Assembly: GCA_964373165.1 (NCBI GenBank)
Contig: CAYJTF010000010.1
Span: 1-25,058 of the forward strand
DNA: 25,058 bases
Reading direction: 5' to 3'
DNA from: JAGVVZ01 sp964373165
GTDB lineage: Archaea; Aenigmatarchaeota; Aenigmatarchaeia; CG10238-14
How positions within the stretch are numbered: the stretch's first letter is position 1; every line of letters begins with the position of its first letter. The position numbers and the translations under genes were made by a program. Positions 1 through 6,858 of this stretch are shown here, in pieces. A model generated the notes under the pieces. The model was not told the origin of the DNA. It ran no database searches and worked only from the letters and a program-made list of their open reading frames with translations.

Positions 1-418
1 TTCCACTTACATCAACTTCAAAAACGTTATCATTTTTTTGTACGCTTTCTGATGTTATAACTCCTAAAATTTCTGCATCCACATTATCTTTAACTTTAAT
101 TGAATTTTTTGGATATTTTTTTCTTAATCTTATTTCCAGTATATTAGGATCGCATCTGAGAACAACGACAATATCAACAGAAAATTCGTGAGAAACATGA
201 CCATCCAAGATTACGTCACATTTAATTTGTTTGATCTCTCTACTTAGTTTTTTCATGTCAAGGATTTTAGATTTTAATTTTCTATCATATCCGGAATAAG
301 CGCCTATTTGTTTAGCCAAATCGTTAACTTTTATTAACTTATAGCCTAATTTTTTAGATAGTATATCCGATACGGTGCTTTTACCCACACAGGGTGTCCC
401 AGTTATTGATATTTTCAT
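1..418 (-). CDS. AK6/Fap7-type adenylate kinase (partial, 3' end outside window)
   Basis: Small P-loop NMP kinase of the AK6/Fap7 (archaeal COG1936-like) type. The first 139 codons are present and the C-terminus lies left of the window. The protein starts MKISITGTPCVGKSTVSDIL, with the Walker A loop GTPCVGKS at about residues 7-14. About residue 70 it has the family signature LDGHVSH, followed by a beta strand and VLRCDP. Relatives phosphorylate AMP or dAMP and, in eukaryotes, help the final maturation of the small ribosomal subunit by contacting uS14/uS11-type proteins; that second role is only inferred here. The ATG at 416-418 leaves a 56-base divergent gap to the RFC small subunit gene. 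The family is clear; whether the missing end is intact cannot be seen. Confidence 0.9.
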   Translation of the reverse strand, partial: MKISITGTPCVGKSTVSDILSKKLGYKLIKVNDLAKQIGAYSGYDRKLKSKILDMKKLSREIKQIKCDVILDGHVSHEFSVDIVVVLRCDPNILEIRLRKKYPKNSIKVKDNVDAEILGVITSESVQKNDNVFEVDVSG

Positions 419-474
419 ATTAATAGAAATGTTTTCAATTTTAATTATTAAACTTACATAGTATTGGTGGTTAT
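419..474. promoter_or_regulatory. Divergent promoter region, AK6-like kinase / RFC small
   Basis: This 56-base AT-rich gap separates two divergent starts. On the plus strand a TATA-like stretch (about 436-450) precedes a GGTGG Shine-Dalgarno at 466-470, four bases before the RFC ATG. No Shine-Dalgarno is obvious for the minus-strand kinase, which may be leaderless. Promoter positions are read by eye. Confidence 0.45.
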
Positions 475-1431
475 ATGGATATAGAAATATGGGCAGAAAA
501 ATATAGACCTAAATCATTGAGCGAAGTAATAAATCAATCTCATGTGATTGAGAGACTAAAGGCATTTGTCAAGAACAAGAACATACCTCATTGTTTATTA
601 GCAGGGCCTCCTGGAACAGGAAAAACCGCAACTACATTAGCCTTAGCAAGAGATTTATTTGGTAATGGTTGGAAATCAAACATATTGGAATTGAATGCTA
701 GTGATGAAAGAGGAATACAAATAGTTAGAGGTAAAATTAAAGATTTTGCTAGGAGCAGATCATTGTCTGGTATCAGTTTCAAATTGGTTATATTAGATGA
801 AGCTGATGCATTAACGTCTGATGCCCAACATGCACTGAGAAGAACTATGGAAACTTTTGCAAATACAACACGATTTTTCCTAATTTGTAATTATAGTTCA
901 AAAATTATTGAACCTATACAAAGCAGGTGTTCCGTTTTCAGATTTAAACCATTAAACGAAAGCCACATAAAGGAATACATAAACAGAATATCAAAAGAAG
1001 AAAAACTTTCAATAGATGAAAGTGGGGTAGACGCAATAATAAATTTGTCGGAAGGGGATTTAAGAAAAGTATCCAATTTACTTCAATCTTCTTCAGCATT
1101 AAAAGAGAATATAAGTGAAAATATAATTTATGAAATAGCAAATCAAGCAAAACCAACGGATATAAAGGATATGTTAGACCACATCCTTAAAGGAAATTTT
1201 ATCGATGCTAGGAAAAAATTACATGATATGTTACTAAAACATGGATTATCTGGAGAAGACATAATAAAAGAAATGCACAAACAAATTTTTGATCTAGATA
1301 TTCCAGAAGAGAATAAAATAAGGATGGTAGAACTGACTGGTGAATATGATTTCAGAATATCCGAAGGTGGGTCAGAATTAATTCAATTAGAAGCGCTATT
1401 AGCTCAATTTTTATTATACAAGTCTAAGTGA
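475..1431 (+). CDS. rfcS: Replication factor C small subunit
   Basis: AAA+ ATPase subunit of the archaeal clamp loader, which opens the PCNA ring and places it on primer-template DNA. At 318 residues it has the normal length. RFC box II is at the start (WAEKYRPKSLSEV). Walker A is GPPGTGKT at 44-51, Walker B is DEAD at 108-111, and the SRC arginine-finger motif is at 150-152. A helical collar domain follows. The ATG has a GGTGG ribosome site just upstream. The next gene starts four bases after the stop, and the RFC large subunit is the gene after that, so the three are probably co-transcribed. No intein is present, although archaeal rfcS genes often carry one. Confidence 0.97.
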   Translation: MDIEIWAEKYRPKSLSEVINQSHVIERLKAFVKNKNIPHCLLAGPPGTGKTATTLALARDLFGNGWKSNILELNASDERGIQIVRGKIKDFARSRSLSGISFKLVILDEADALTSDAQHALRRTMETFANTTRFFLICNYSSKIIEPIQSRCSVFRFKPLNESHIKEYINRISKEEKLSIDESGVDAIINLSEGDLRKVSNLLQSSSALKENISENIIYEIANQAKPTDIKDMLDHILKGNFIDARKKLHDMLLKHGLSGEDIIKEMHKQIFDLDIPEENKIRMVELTGEYDFRISEGGSELIQLEALLAQFLLYKSK

Positions 1432-1435
1432 AATC

Positions 1436-2092
1436 ATGCATATTAAAAAATACTTTATTGATGTCAAAAAAATAATCCAAAAAAGAAACAAATGGATATA
1501 TTTTGTATTATTTTCCATTTTTTTGATATCATATTTTTTATTTTTTTATTTAGGTAAGTTTCTAAATGTGTACTATCCTGAATATTCTAGTAAAATAATA
1601 ACAGAGTTTTATAAACAGGATTTATTCAAAAATATAAGATCACTTATGGAGCAAGAAAATTATGTAAGAATATTCTTTATTATTTTTATTCATAATTTCA
1701 GCTTGTCAATAATCAATCTGCTGTCCGGACTCACAGCAATAACTCCTTTTATTTTAATTTTAGCTAACGGATCTATCATAGGATTTCTTTTTGGCGTAAC
1801 ATATTCCATAACAAAATATTCTCTACTACACTTTGTTTCCTTGTATGCTGTTCTATTACTTGAACTATTGTCTATGATCCTAGCGGGAACTGAGGGACTG
1901 TATCTTTTGTATTCTATAATCAATCCTCAAAAAATTTGGAAAACTAAATCAAGAAAAAAATCCATTACAAAAACTTTTGGAGAAAATATAAAAATATTAA
2001 TTTTAGTTGGAGTTATTTTACTTATTGCCGGCGTAATAGAGGTTTTTTCCATATATCATCTATCTAAACTAAACAATCAAATTATAATATAG
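1436..2092 (+). CDS. SpoIIM-like (DUF95) integral membrane protein
   Basis: 218-residue multi-pass membrane protein. It resembles the SpoIIM/DUF95 family, named for a Bacillus engulfment protein but common in archaea with unknown function. A basic N-terminus leads into a first membrane segment at about 20-40. A cluster of segments follows at about 80-150, with family-like features: FIHNFSLS, LANGSIIGFLFG, then HFVSLYAVLLLELLSMILAGTEG. A last segment lies near 187-208. The ATG lies in the sequence GTGAAATCATG, whose GTGA overlaps the RFC small stop, so translational coupling is likely. Its place between the two clamp-loader genes is notable, but no replication role can be claimed. Confidence 0.82.
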   Translation: MHIKKYFIDVKKIIQKRNKWIYFVLFSIFLISYFLFFYLGKFLNVYYPEYSSKIITEFYKQDLFKNIRSLMEQENYVRIFFIIFIHNFSLSIINLLSGLTAITPFILILANGSIIGFLFGVTYSITKYSLLHFVSLYAVLLLELLSMILAGTEGLYLLYSIINPQKIWKTKSRKKSITKTFGENIKILILVGVILLIAGVIEVFSIYHLSKLNNQIII

Positions 2093-2102
2093 TAGTGTTT
2101 AT

Positions 2103-3233
2103 ATGTGGACAGAAAAATATTCGCCAAAAAAAATAGTTGACGTTGTGGGGCAAAGCAAGGCCATCGAAGAAATAGAAACATGGATAAAATCTTGGAAATC
2201 GGGAAAGAAGGCTTTACTTTTTCATGGACCACCTGGTGTTGGAAAAACATCTTTAGTAATAGCTTTAGGTAGAGAGAAAAATTTGGATCTAATAGAACTT
2301 AATGCTTCAAATTATAGAACCGCATTTCAGATTAGCGAAGTTATAGGAAAATCAATAAAACAAATGTCACTGTTCAAAAATGGAAAGATTTTTTTAATAG
2401 ACGAGATAGATGGATTAACGGGCAGAGAAGACAGAGGTGGTGTATCAGAATTAATAAAAATAATTAAACAATCTCATTATCCGATAGTTCTCACAACAAA
2501 CAACATATGGGATCAAAATATAAGATCACTCAAAGAACATTGTCAAGTTATAGAATTTAAAAAAATTTCATATTGGGATATGATAAAAAGACTTCAATAT
2601 ATTTGCAACCAAGAAAACATAGCTTGTAGTTCTGATATAATAAAAATTTTAGCAAAAAGATCTGAGGGGGATTTAAGATCTGCTATGAATGATTTAGAAA
2701 CCTTATCAAGAGACAGAAAGGAAATTACATTGGATAATCTAGAAAGTTTAAGCCAAAGAGAAAGAGAAGAAAATATATTTGACGTGTTAAAAATAATTTT
2801 CAAAACAAAATCTGCGACAGCCGCTAAATTATCTATAAATAATGTCGATAAAGATCCTGAAGAAATCTTTACTTGGATAGAACAAAATATAATCAATGAA
2901 TATGAAAAACCTGAAGAGATAGCAAAGGCTTACGATGCTATTTCTAAAGCCGATTTATTCAGAAGCAGAATAAAAATAAAACAAGAATACAAGTTTCTGA
3001 AATATATGATAGATATGATGACAAGTGGAGTAGCATTATCAAAAAAAGAAATGTATAGAAAATTTTCTAGATATCAATATCCAGATAAAATTAAAACACT
3101 GGGTTCAACCAAAAAGGAAAGAGAAGAAGATAATCTAATGATACAAGAACTATCAAACAATCTCCATTGTTCGACAAAAAAAGTCAAAACGTACTTTATG
3201 CCATACTTAAGGACGTGGAACAGTAAAATCTGA
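2103..3233 (+). CDS. rfcL: Replication factor C large subunit
   Basis: Large subunit of the clamp loader, partner of the small subunit two genes upstream. It begins MWTEKYSPKKIVDVVGQ (RFC box). Walker A is GPPGVGKT at 42-49 and Walker B is DEID at 100-103. The SRC motif is absent, as expected for the large subunit. At 376 residues it is about 100 shorter than well-studied euryarchaeal RFC-L proteins. It ends without a recognisable PCNA-interacting (PIP) box. Its last 27 bases overlap the 3' end of a convergent minus-strand gene. Family assignment is secure; the short C-terminus may be lineage-specific. Confidence 0.95.
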   Translation: MWTEKYSPKKIVDVVGQSKAIEEIETWIKSWKSGKKALLFHGPPGVGKTSLVIALGREKNLDLIELNASNYRTAFQISEVIGKSIKQMSLFKNGKIFLIDEIDGLTGREDRGGVSELIKIIKQSHYPIVLTTNNIWDQNIRSLKEHCQVIEFKKISYWDMIKRLQYICNQENIACSSDIIKILAKRSEGDLRSAMNDLETLSRDRKEITLDNLESLSQREREENIFDVLKIIFKTKSATAAKLSINNVDKDPEEIFTWIEQNIINEYEKPEEIAKAYDAISKADLFRSRIKIKQEYKFLKYMIDMMTSGVALSKKEMYRKFSRYQYPDKIKTLGSTKKEREEDNLMIQELSNNLHCSTKKVKTYFMPYLRTWNSKI

Positions 3234-3581
3234 TTTTAAAGTCATTTTATTTGATGATAAAGTCATAGAAACGTTAACGTTTGTACTTGATATATTGTAA
3301 TTATACGCTAATGTATATCCTTTATTTATAGCTATATTTTGTACATAATTCCTAAACATGTTCATATTGCTACTCAACTGGGATGCCGAACTTATTTCGA
3401 CTGTCTTAATTGTTTTATCTTTGATATTTTCAAAGAAAAAAATTTCACTTCCTTGTGTCGCGGTTGATGTGTCTACAAAAGAATACGGGTTTACATATTT
3501 GCTGAGTGTATAAAAAATTCCAACAATTATCACTGAAGTTAATATAAAAAACTGTGCTTTTTTATTGGATAAATTGAGCAT
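3207..3581 (-). CDS. Pseudopilin-like protein with class III signal peptide
   Basis: Secreted or membrane-anchored protein of about 124 residues. From the ATG at 3581 it begins MLNLSNKKAQFFILTSVII: a short basic leader with the KKA|Q motif that archaeal prepilin peptidases cut, then a hydrophobic stretch of about 18 residues. The rest is rich in Ser, Thr and Asn, as in extracellular pilin-like domains. An in-frame upstream start at 3596 is possible, but the ATG gives the normal short leader. The gene overlaps the end of the DUF424 gene by about 20 bases and the end of RFC large by 27 bases (antisense). It is not similar by eye to the pilin pair at 21211-22142 beyond the signal. Confidence 0.65.
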   Translation of the reverse strand: MLNLSNKKAQFFILTSVIIVGIFYTLSKYVNPYSFVDTSTATQGSEIFFFENIKDKTIKTVEISSASQLSSNMNMFRNYVQNIAINKGYTLAYNYNISSTNVNVSMTLSSNKMTLKSDFTVPRP

Positions 3582-3855
3582 GGGGAACCCCACCAATTAG
3601 AATAATATTATTTTTGTGAATAAAATTTCTATCTATAGCGATTTTAACTATATTTCTACCTATAATGTTAGAAATTGTGGATCTTTGCATTAATTTAATC
3701 GCTTTATCCACATCTATTATTTCTCCGCCATAAAAGTGCTTACTTATTTTTACTTTAAACCCTGCCGAGTCTATGTTTTTCCCTAACAACTCTTTGTCGC
3801 ATATCGCCACAACAAAGTGATTTTTTATTTTAAATATTTTTGACCAAAACATCAT
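3562..3855 (-). CDS. DUF424 family protein
   Basis: 97-residue archaeal conserved protein of the DUF424 family, function unknown. Family features are visible along its length: VVAICDKELLGK near residues 15-26, HFYGGEIID near 40-48, and a C-terminal GGVPHAQF motif. DUF424 genes are generally found among archaeal translation genes, and here the gene follows aIF2-beta and the histone-fold gene on the same strand, which fits an information-processing role. Two ATG codons in a row (3855 and 3852) could serve as the start. There is no good Shine-Dalgarno; the gene starts five bases after the previous stop and is probably read by coupling. Confidence 0.87.
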   Translation of the reverse strand: MMFWSKIFKIKNHFVVAICDKELLGKNIDSAGFKVKISKHFYGGEIIDVDKAIKLMQRSTISNIIGRNIVKIAIDRNFIHKNNIILIGGVPHAQFIQ

Positions 3856-3860
3856 AATAT

Positions 3861-4199
3861 TTAATCAAATTTTCTGTTAATATCTCTTATCAGAGAGTCG
3901 CAATCCTGTTTTATTTTTTCTAGACTCACAACTATCCTTTCTTTTTCTTTCTGCATTTCTTCTAAATCTTCATAAGTTTTTATTGCTTCTTTAAACGCAG
4001 CTAAATCAATAGATGTATAAGGGTTTAGATTCATTGCTCTAGACACTCTCTCGCACATTTCTCCTAACCATTTGTTCATCGATATTTTTACTTGACTCTT
4101 TATCAATTTGTCTTTATCCAAATTTTTTTTCATTAATCTTACTATTGGAGCCATTGGTAATGGCAATTCTTCTTCATTAATCACTTCTTCTTCAGTCAA
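3861..4199 (-). CDS. Archaeal histone-fold protein with C-terminal coiled coil
   Basis: 112-residue protein. Residues about 12-78 read as an archaeal histone fold: LPLPMAPIVRLMKK matches the HMf-type ELPIAPIGRIIKN start, then comes a long middle helix with EMCERVSRAM, then a short third helix YTSIDLAAFKEAIK. An acidic N-terminal extension of about 10 residues precedes it. A charged, heptad-like helix of about 33 residues (about 78-110) follows, which typical 66-70 residue archaeal histones lack. The usual Arg-Thr DNA-contact pair before helix 3 is changed (NPYTSID; only the Thr remains). The start is TTG, set by a strong AGAGGTGG four bases upstream, just after the aIF2-beta stop. It may be a nucleoid protein or a histone-fold factor of another kind. 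Confidence 0.78.
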   Translation of the reverse strand: MTEEEVINEEELPLPMAPIVRLMKKNLDKDKLIKSQVKISMNKWLGEMCERVSRAMNLNPYTSIDLAAFKEAIKTYEDLEEMQKEKERIVVSLEKIKQDCDSLIRDINRKFD

Positions 4200-4211
4200 A
4201 AAACCACCTCT

Positions 4212-4619
4212 TTAAAAATTTTTCACGGAATGTTTAGCCCCGCACGCTTCACATTTCAACAGTGATATTCTATCTTGCTTAACTAAGTTAGTATCAGGTT
4301 TTCCACATTCAGAACAATAAACATATTCTTTCACATATTCTTCTATCTTTTTTTCAATTAAACTACCAAAAATTTTACCCTGGAGTATTAGTCTACTACC
4401 TTCAATGTGTCCTGGTGTAGCAAGCTCTCTAAATAAATACTTAGAAATATGTCTAGGATCTCTTCTAATAACATTAGCTATATCAAGAAAATTAGTTATA
4501 TACGTTTGACTACCTGATATGTTAGATACAGGTTTTGGTATTTCCAGTCTTTCAACTTGTTTAATTTCATTCGGAAGCTTTTTAGTAGCTTCATCTAACA
4601 TTTGATCATACGTTTTCAT
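4212..4619 (-). CDS. Translation initiation factor aIF2 subunit beta
   Basis: Beta subunit of the heterotrimeric aIF2 that carries initiator Met-tRNA to the small ribosomal subunit. From the ATG at 4619 the protein has 135 residues, normal for the family. It has an N-terminal helix (YDQMLDEATKKLP), a central alpha/beta domain with NFLDIANVIRRDP and LILQGKI, and a C-terminal zinc ribbon with C102, C105, C123 and C126 (CSEC and CEAC). A GTG nine bases upstream (4628) overlaps the previous stop in TAGTG. I prefer the ATG, since that GTGAT can act as its ribosome site. It lies between the RPA-like gene and the histone-fold gene. Confidence 0.95.
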   Translation of the reverse strand: MKTYDQMLDEATKKLPNEIKQVERLEIPKPVSNISGSQTYITNFLDIANVIRRDPRHISKYLFRELATPGHIEGSRLILQGKIFGSLIEKKIEEYVKEYVYCSECGKPDTNLVKQDRISLLKCEACGAKHSVKNF

Positions 4620-4627
4620 AAAAATCA

Positions 4628-5368
4628 CTACGCAAGTTTTAGAACACCGGGCATCGACTCATAAAATATACCATCTTCCAACAGACTGCTCAATATATTA
4701 TTAAATACATCAGCAGGCAATCTAATTTCTTTCAATAATTTTATAATCTCCACGCCATTACCTTCATCCATTTTTTTTAATGTTGATATAAGTAATGGCT
4801 TATAGTCGTTATCTTTCATTTTTTCAGATTCATTCATGGATTCTAAAATACTTTCGAATATTTGTTCTCCGATACCAAACTCTTTATTCAGATAATTCTT
4901 TAATTCGTTCAAATCTGAGATTTTTTCCTTTTCTCTATTAACTATTTCTAAAAATTTTCTATTTTCTAAAATATTATCTAAAATTTCAACTTTATGCAGT
5001 AACTCGTAATTTGGGTTAGCTATTGATTTTATAGCTTCTGGTGATATATAATTTTCTTCAGCATATTCTCTTACTCTACCTATAATCATCAATAGATTCC
5101 CTATTTCTAAATTTTGAAGCATGTCTATGTTATCCTGGAATGCTTTAATTCTAACGGCCCCAGTTCCGTCATCAATAGTAATCGACGAAAAACTGTTTGA
5201 ATCGTTAAAAAATTTATCTGTAACTATGCCAACAATTTTTGCCCTACTTATTCGTTGCCCAAGATCGGTAAGAACATAACTGGGTTCTAAGCCTTCTTTT
5301 TTGATGAATTTAGAATTAACAATATCTGAAATTCTGGTTTTTATTGCTGTTTGACGTTTAATTTCCAT
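4628..5368 (-). CDS. RPA-like OB-fold and winged-helix single-strand DNA-binding protein
   Basis: 246-residue protein with one OB fold at about 35-115 (ISRAKIVGIVTDKF, then SSITIDDGTGAVRIKAF, then GNLLMIIGRVRE). A charged linker and a C-terminal winged-helix-like region (about 180-246, IIKLLKEIRLPADVFNNILS) follow. OB plus C-terminal winged helix is the layout of eukaryotic RPA32 and of archaeal RPA-associated proteins (COG3390-like). It therefore probably binds single-stranded DNA or partners a larger RPA subunit not seen here. The 38-base gap before it holds a TATA-like stretch, so a transcript through aIF2-beta, the histone-fold gene and DUF424 may start here. An RNA-binding OB protein is the main alternative. 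Confidence 0.8.
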   Translation of the reverse strand: MEIKRQTAIKTRISDIVNSKFIKKEGLEPSYVLTDLGQRISRAKIVGIVTDKFFNDSNSFSSITIDDGTGAVRIKAFQDNIDMLQNLEIGNLLMIIGRVREYAEENYISPEAIKSIANPNYELLHKVEILDNILENRKFLEIVNREKEKISDLNELKNYLNKEFGIGEQIFESILESMNESEKMKDNDYKPLLISTLKKMDEGNGVEIIKLLKEIRLPADVFNNILSSLLEDGIFYESMPGVLKLA

Positions 5369-5406
5369 AATAAATACTATATTTTTTAAGTTTTTATGGT
5401 TGAGAT

Positions 5407-5772
5407 TTATCTCCTTGCTCTCACTTTCTCAAATACAGAAGATAAATGTATTAAATATGTTTGATTTTTTTTCAATACAATAAGAGGGTGGTTTTTCATC
5501 AAAGCATCTATATTTATCTCATAAACGCCTTCTTGCGGTATCCTCACCGTTTCTATGTCAAAAGATGTGTCTATTTTTTCAACTTCTTTCTCAATTTCCC
5601 GTTCCAAAGATGTATGATGTTCCTCGAGCTCCTCTTCTATTTTTTTCAATTTTTCAGCATCTTTCTGTGATTTTATATATGCAAAAAAAGACGAGCCGCA
5701 ATTGCATCCTCTCAAAATCGAAGAATCGCTATTCTCGTAAATATTACCGCATCTTATGCATTGATGTGTCAT
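5407..5772 (-). CDS. Zinc-ribbon protein, DUF2072/COG3364-like
   Basis: 121-residue conserved archaeal protein. The N-terminal zinc ribbon uses C5, C8, C23 and C25 (CIRC, then GCNCGSSFF). A charged coiled coil follows at about 38-68, then a C-terminal domain with IPQEGVYEINIDALM and a final basic VRARR. The start is the ATG at 5772: GAGG seven bases upstream sits inside the last codons of the preceding gene, which ends one base before the ATG. A TTG at 5793 would only add seven residues over that overlap. It is the third gene of a GTPase / DUF2073 / zinc-ribbon triad kept in many archaea. Its function is unknown. Confidence 0.85.
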   Translation of the reverse strand: MTHQCIRCGNIYENSDSSILRGCNCGSSFFAYIKSQKDAEKLKKIEEELEEHHTSLEREIEKEVEKIDTSFDIETVRIPQEGVYEINIDALMKNHPLIVLKKNQTYLIHLSSVFEKVRARR

Positions 5773-5773
5773 G

Positions 5774-6184
5774 TTATACCTCGGTTGATACAAAAAACGA
5801 ATCTGGATTTTTCTTTATTTTTTTGATTATTTTTGCTGGACCTATCAATGTAATACCTGTTCTCATATTTGTAGTTATATTTATATTGCCTGTCAGCATT
5901 CCCATAAATTTCTGGAACCTTTCTTTTTGGTCTGTAAACCTATCCAAAAAAACATCAAATGTTTTCGTAGATTTTTTTAAACTACAAACTTCTATTCCTG
6001 GGAAACCAGAATCTACTCTTCTCATAGTCTCTCTGATCAGATCCATTTCCTCCTCTGCTTTCAGTACGCCATCCATTATCAATATCCTTCCATCTTTAAC
6101 TCTACCCAAAATAAAACCTATTCTACTCTTCGGGGATTTCTCATTTAGTTTGCTGGATGATATAAATTCTAATTTTAATTTCAT
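5774..6184 (-). CDS. DUF2073 family protein, partner of Era-like GTPase
   Basis: 136-residue conserved archaeal protein. I assign it to the DUF2073 family from its position directly behind an Era-like GTPase and from segments such as SRIGFILGRVKDGRILIMDG, LIRETMRRVD, FPGIEVCSL and GITLIGPAKIIKKIKK. It has no signal peptide or membrane segment and no obvious catalytic motif. The ATG overlaps the GTPase stop as TAATG and has GGGGAG upstream, so translation is tightly coupled. The triad probably acts as one cytoplasmic system, possibly on RNA or ribosomes by analogy with Era; that is inference only. Confidence 0.82.
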   Translation of the reverse strand: MKLKLEFISSSKLNEKSPKSRIGFILGRVKDGRILIMDGVLKAEEEMDLIRETMRRVDSGFPGIEVCSLKKSTKTFDVFLDRFTDQKERFQKFMGMLTGNINITTNMRTGITLIGPAKIIKKIKKNPDSFFVSTEV

Positions 6185-6813
6185 TATCTCCCCTTAGAAT
6201 ATTTTGTAATGGCATCATATAATTTATCCATATTTTTCCCAGTTAAACCCGAAACCTCAATTACTGGATATTGAGAAAAGGTTTCTCGTATATTTTGAGG
6301 TTTTGAGTTTTTCAAATCTATTTTATTAGCAATTATTATTACCGGTATTTTTTTAGCCTCTAAATTACCAAGTAATGTTGCATTGATCTGTGTTAAAGGA
6401 TCTTTGGTGCAATCCATGACGGCTAAAACCGTATCAACATTATTCAACCACTTGATTGCTTCTATCACGCCTTGGGTTGCTTCTTTAGCTCTATCTTTTG
6501 CTTTCTTTCCCTTTATACCGTATTTAAAAAATTCTTTATAATCTATTCTTGTAGATAAGCCCGGCATATCAAGCAGGTTAATGGATATTTTTTTCCCTCC
6601 GTGATTAATTACGACTTTTTCTTTTTTTTGAACAAATCTAGTCTCGTGGGGAACTTCTGAAACTGTTCCAACTTCTTCTCCTGTCCAATCATACGCAATT
6701 CTGTTAGCTAAAGTTGTTTTACCAACGTTGACAGAACCATATATACCAAGTCTGATGGATTTTCTCATGCCAAAAAAATCAATAAGCCAATCAAAAATTC
6801 CATTTAATTTCAT
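6184..6813 (-). CDS. Era-like GTP-binding protein
   Basis: 209-residue small GTPase of the TRAFAC class, Era/TrmE-like. G1 is GSVNVGKT at 26-33, G3 is DMPG at 82-85, G4 is NKID at 163-166 and a G5-like SGLTGKN lies near 187. An amphipathic N-terminal segment (GIFDWLIDFFGM) precedes the G domain and could touch membrane or partners. The KH domain of bacterial Era is missing, so RNA contact, if any, must come from elsewhere, perhaps from the two small genes overlapping downstream. The gene starts 45 bases after the MCM stop on the same strand and could belong to its transcript. Confidence 0.92.
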   Translation of the reverse strand: MKLNGIFDWLIDFFGMRKSIRLGIYGSVNVGKTTLANRIAYDWTGEEVGTVSEVPHETRFVQKKEKVVINHGGKKISINLLDMPGLSTRIDYKEFFKYGIKGKKAKDRAKEATQGVIEAIKWLNNVDTVLAVMDCTKDPLTQINATLLGNLEAKKIPVIIIANKIDLKNSKPQNIRETFSQYPVIEVSGLTGKNMDKLYDAITKYSKGR

Positions 6814-6858
6814 ACATCTTTTATTAAAAATAATAAATATAAAGGTTCTAGAAGAAAA

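Noticed and set aside
5565..6197. Plus-strand reading frame of 210 codons across the DUF2073 region
   Set aside because: It runs antisense to two family-matched, translationally coupled genes, and its product is hydrophobic and Phe/Ser-rich as expected from antisense AT-rich code.
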